Shown: positions 45,110 to 47,331 of the stretch, piece after piece
How positions within the stretch are numbered: position 1 is the stretch's first letter
Layout: each line of letters starts with the position of its first letter
NCBI GenBank assembly: GCA_031296165.1
Contig: JARLGF010000080.1
Location: 1-47,331, forward strand
Direction of reading: 5' to 3'
DNA from: Occallatibacter sp.
Lineage (GTDB): Bacteria; Acidobacteriota; Terriglobia; Terriglobales; Acidobacteriaceae
DNA length: 47,331 nucleotides
Notes under the pieces: model-generated
What the model saw: the letters and a program-made list of their open reading frames with translations, nothing else
Told to the model about the DNA's origin: nothing
The model's database searches: none
Translations under genes and position numbers: made by a program

Positions 45110-45298
45110 TTGAATCTCCTTGTGCTCCCACCGGCGAGGTCGGCAGGAGGCGGCTCATGCTCTCCGTCCGCGCCGCGGTCGATAAAAGTTGTCGACCGTT
45201 CGCGCGCTCCGTTTGCGGGGCGGGAGCACGAAATCATTCCCTCAGGTTTTACTCAGACCGAAATTTCCCTCAATACATTACGAGAAGCACTCTAGCGC

Positions 45299-45311
45299 GC
45301 AAATTATTTGC
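45299..45311. promoter_or_regulatory. Candidate operator GCAAAT-T-ATTTGC
   Basis: A perfect 6+6 palindrome with a 1-base centre, about 190 bases upstream of the FAD oxidoreductase start. It could be bound by the divergently encoded LacI-family protein, but odd spacing with a T centre is not the commonest LacI-family form. Confidence 0.35.
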
Positions 45312-45391
45312 TGTCAACTCAGATAATATCGTTTCAAATTGCATTTCAATTCTGTGGAATGTAAATACCTGTATAGATAATCAATAATATT

Positions 45392-45404
45392 ATTCATTAT
45401 GAAT
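45392..45404. promoter_or_regulatory. Candidate operator ATTCAT-T-ATGAAT
   Basis: A second perfect 6+6 palindrome with a T centre and the same geometry as the 45299-45311 element, 93 bases away. The two share only the architecture and an AT-rich core, so common binding is a guess. Confidence 0.3.
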
Positions 45405-45802
45405 GCTTTACATAGACATTATTGCGATGGTCCCACTATTGAGTTCTCGATAGTACATCTTGATCGATACGTTATTTTTTAGGATAGACCGGCTTAACCT
45501 TATCCAAATTAAAGAAATCTTCGCAGAAACAATAATTGGCTCTACATCAATATAACGTTTTGATAAAATCAACCAGCACGGTTGCGGCTTGTACGGCTGC
45601 TTCGCACCTCTACCGGGTTTGTAAACATTGAGTGCGAATCGGCGCGCGCAATAAATCTGTGATATTTGCCCCTGGCCCAACAGATGAAGAGCCGCCCGGC
45701 ACGTTTTGCTCCAGGTCCGGCGGCTGTGGCCGGCACGACCTTAGGGGATACCGATATGTCTCGGAATTTCCCGGCGCAAAGGGGTTAGCGGAAGGTTAGA
45801 GA

Positions 45803-46864
45803 ATGGTCAAGCGAAATGATTACACGATGCGCGATGTTGCTCGGCTCGCGGGTGTTTCCGTATCAACCGTATCGGCGGTAGTCAACAACACGGGGACTGT
45901 CGGCCCCGATCTCACAGCCGCGGTTCAGAAAGCGATTGCTGCCATAAACTTCTCCCCGAATGAAGGAGCGCGTGGGCTGCGGACCGGACGAACCCACATG
46001 CTTGGACTCATTGTTCAGAACATAACTAATCCATTCTTTGTTGACGCCTTGCGAGGTGTCGAAGACGAGGCCATCAAGCATGGCTACGAGGTGCTTGTCT
46101 GCAACTCCAACGATCGGGTAGACCTCGAATCGCGGCATTTGAACGCACTCCGCCTCAAGAGAGTCGATGGAATCCTCCTGGCGCCCACTGACTCGTATGC
46201 CGCTCGCGAAATCCTCGGCCAGGACCGCGCACCTTTGGTCTTCATTGACTGCATCCCAACGAAAGCGTCCGTAAACTGCGTTGTCACGGATAATTTCGAA
46301 TCTTGCTACAACGCAGTTCGCTACCTGATGCAGTTGGGACATCGAAAGATAGCGGTCATCACCGGAAAACTCACGCACTCCACCAGTATCGATCGTGTGG
46401 AAGGATGCCGAAAGGCGATGCAGGAGGCAAGCCTCTCGCTTCTTGAGGAGACCCTGACGCAAGGTGACTCGCACATTGAGAGTGGTTATCGAATTGGACT
46501 GAATCTGCTTCAGTCCCCGAATCCGCCGACCGCGATCTTTACCCTCAATAACCGGATGGCCCTGGGCGTTCTGCGAGCCTTGAATGAGTTGAAAGTTCCC
46601 TGCCCGGGACGTGTCAGCGTCATCAGCTTCGATGATGCGGATTGGACAGATGTAGTGAGCCCAACCCTCACTACCATTGCGCAGCCCACGTATGAGATCG
46701 GAAGGGCCGGTGCCAAACTGCTTCTGGATCTCATTCACTCCCCCGCAGAACGTGCTCTGAGAGAACCACAACAGATACTCCTGAAGTCGACGCTATGCGT
46801 TCGGGGATCGACGGGTCCAGCCAGTGGCGGAGTGCCCGGCGCGGTGCCGTCCGTAGTGGAATAG
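45803..46864 (+). CDS. LacI-family transcriptional regulator
   Basis: A 353-residue regulator with an N-terminal helix-turn-helix and hinge (YTMRDVARLAGVSVSTVSAVVNN, then GLRTGRTHMLGLIVQNITNPFF) and a periplasmic-binding-protein-like sugar domain (VDGILLAPTDS, GHRKIAVITG, PTAIFTLNNRMALGVLRAL, ISFDDADW). It probably represses the divergent secreted oxidoreductase gene and perhaps itself, released by a sugar ligand. ATG 45803 follows GGAAGG. The C-terminus extends past the family core by about 20 Gly/Pro/Ser-rich residues. Confidence 0.93.
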   Translation: MVKRNDYTMRDVARLAGVSVSTVSAVVNNTGTVGPDLTAAVQKAIAAINFSPNEGARGLRTGRTHMLGLIVQNITNPFFVDALRGVEDEAIKHGYEVLVCNSNDRVDLESRHLNALRLKRVDGILLAPTDSYAAREILGQDRAPLVFIDCIPTKASVNCVVTDNFESCYNAVRYLMQLGHRKIAVITGKLTHSTSIDRVEGCRKAMQEASLSLLEETLTQGDSHIESGYRIGLNLLQSPNPPTAIFTLNNRMALGVLRALNELKVPCPGRVSVISFDDADWTDVVSPTLTTIAQPTYEIGRAGAKLLLDLIHSPAERALREPQQILLKSTLCVRGSTGPASGGVPGAVPSVVE

Positions 46865-46950
46865 ATGGTAGCGCCAGAGGTGGCGTCGTTGATCTGGACG
46901 GATTGCGCGGCGTTGAAGCTCCCGCCGATGGGTTGCCGGATGGCTGCTGC

Positions 46951-46978
46951 TCCAGGTTTCGATTTTGAGAATCTGGGA
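46951..46978. repeat. Intergenic palindromic element with GATTTTGAG core, copy 3
   Basis: TCCAGGTTTCGATTTTGAGAATCTGGGA is an imperfect palindrome (TCCAG with CTGGGA, TTTC with GAGAA) around the same GATTTTGAG core as copies 1 and 2. The left half is almost identical to copy 1. Confidence 0.6.
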
Positions 46979-47143
46979 AACCTCGAACCTCACCTCGCGA
47001 CTTGTTCTGTTCCCTGCCCTTTGCAGATAATTACCCCACCCAGGCGCACAATCGATTCATGGTGTCTTTTTGAACCCAGGCATCGAAATTCCAGAAGGAG
47101 CAGGAAGCTTTACAGGCTGCGGAAAAACTCTGTGCCTTGAAAG

Positions 47144-47163
47144 GGCACGGCTTCAGCCGTGCC
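47144..47163. repeat. Palindrome GGCACGGCT-TC-AGCCGTGCC
   Basis: A 9-base perfect inverted repeat with a 2-base centre. It lies about 85 bases upstream of the IS630-type start codon, in the phrase AAAGGGCACGGCTTCAGCCG. I associate this phrase with dispersed intergenic repeats of Acidobacteriota, from memory. It may lie outside the IS. Confidence 0.6.
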
Positions 47164-47249
47164 GCAAGTACAACCAAATAAGTCGGGCCTTTAGAGCATC
47201 TTGACAGATAGTGTAGAGTTAATTAGGCGACTTTCCGCGTCACAAGCTC

Positions 47250-47331
47250 ATGGCGCGAGCATATTCGGATGATTTACGGCGGAAGCTGTTGGATGCCCAC
47301 GACCGCGGTCAGGGGACGCTTTCTCAGCTAG
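47250..47331 (+). mobile_element. IS630-family transposase, N-terminal fragment cut by window edge
   Basis: The 27 codons visible read MARAYSDDLRRKLLDAHDRG followed by QGTLSQL, which is the typical beginning of IS630-type transposases (a helix-turn-helix of the form SxDLRRKxLxA, then a GxGTxxxLA turn). The ORF track omits it because it has no stop in the window. Terminal inverted repeats cannot be defined from this side alone. Confidence 0.75.

Larger units (their letters stand above)
45110..45802. promoter_or_regulatory. AT-rich divergent regulatory region between FAD oxidoreductase and lacI-family gene
   Basis: This 693-base region is strikingly AT-rich at 45290-45600 against GC-rich flanks. 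It contains several palindromes: GCAAAT-T-ATTTGC (45299-45311), AATAATATTATT (45383-45394), ATTCAT-T-ATGAAT (45392-45404), and AACGTT within TATAACGTTTTG (45551-45562), the last with the central CG favoured by LacI-family proteins. A hairpin GCCGCC/GGCGGC with a bulge (45690-45725) lies in the putative leader of the regulator gene. The 90-residue minus-strand ORF here is not supported by any domain or ribosome binding site. Confidence 0.5.
46865..47249. other. Repeat-bearing intergenic region before IS630-type element
   Basis: This 385-base spacer holds a palindromic element (46951-46978), a second palindrome (47144-47163) and the unresolved left boundary of the IS element. The 91-residue ORF drawn at its start crosses the first palindrome and is not supported. 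Confidence 0.6.

Noticed and set aside
45408-45680. 90-residue minus-strand ORF in the AT-rich spacer
   Set aside because: It has no ribosome binding site, no recognisable domain and a composition typical of chance AT-rich translation.
1-47331. CRISPR array, tRNA or rRNA genes
   Set aside because: No regularly spaced repeats and no cloverleaf or rRNA-like stretches were seen on either strand.

Overview
The window looks like a high-GC Acidobacteriota chromosome (Terriglobia-like), probably from an environmental or metagenomic assembly. This rests on gene repertoire and on short intergenic palindromes that I associate with that phylum from memory; there is no rRNA or other marker gene here to prove it.

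Region 1 (1-15.8 kb) is a hydrogen-metabolism locus. A truncated hypF (NiFe-site cyanide ligand synthesis) lies on the minus strand. Divergent from it is a six-gene operon for a membrane-bound, Ech-like group 4 [NiFe]-hydrogenase: a double antiporter-type subunit, small subunit, NuoH-like anchor, 2x[4Fe-4S] protein, NuoC-like subunit and large subunit. Every gene junction is a 4-base ATGA overlap. A secreted LolA/LppX-like protein follows, then hoxEFUYH for a soluble NAD(H)-linked group 3d [NiFe]-hydrogenase, an intrinsic terminator, and a HoxW-type maturation peptidase.

Region 2 (15.9-25.8 kb) has a secreted protein of unknown function, a SnoaL-like exported protein, and a translationally coupled pair of a dihydroorotate-dehydrogenase-like flavoprotein and pyruvate:ferredoxin oxidoreductase (nifJ). 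A small conserved protein and feoAB (ferrous iron uptake) follow. PFOR would make reduced ferredoxin, the Ech-like enzyme could oxidise it to H2 while pumping ions, the Hox enzyme would exchange electrons between NAD(H) and H2, and FeoAB would bring in the iron all of them need. CRP-type operators (TGTGA-N6-TCACA or close to it) stand upstream of the ech, hox and feo operons. In each case a -10-like hexamer sits near the place expected for a class II activated promoter, so one CRP/FNR-family regulator may control all three.

Region 3 (25.8-33.2 kb) has an AmpH-like serine hydrolase, a YbiT-type ABC-F gene broken by an in-frame TAA, a lone OLD-family ATPase/TOPRIM nuclease with visibly lower GC (probably acquired, possibly anti-phage), a DUF309 gene and glgA.

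Region 4 (33.2-45.1 kb) is mostly carbohydrate-related: a GH20 hexosaminidase fused to a serine beta-lactamase-like domain, a GatZ/KbaZ-like tagatose-bisphosphate aldolase subunit, a GH35 beta-galactosidase, a DsbD/ScsB-like thiol:disulfide protein, a CoA-binding protein gene frameshifted in a homopolymer, and a secreted FAD-dependent oxidoreductase.

Region 5 (45.1 kb to the end) has an AT-rich regulatory spacer with palindromes, a divergent LacI-family regulator, a repeat-rich spacer and the first 27 codons of an IS630-type transposase cut by the window edge. I saw no tRNA, rRNA or CRISPR array.
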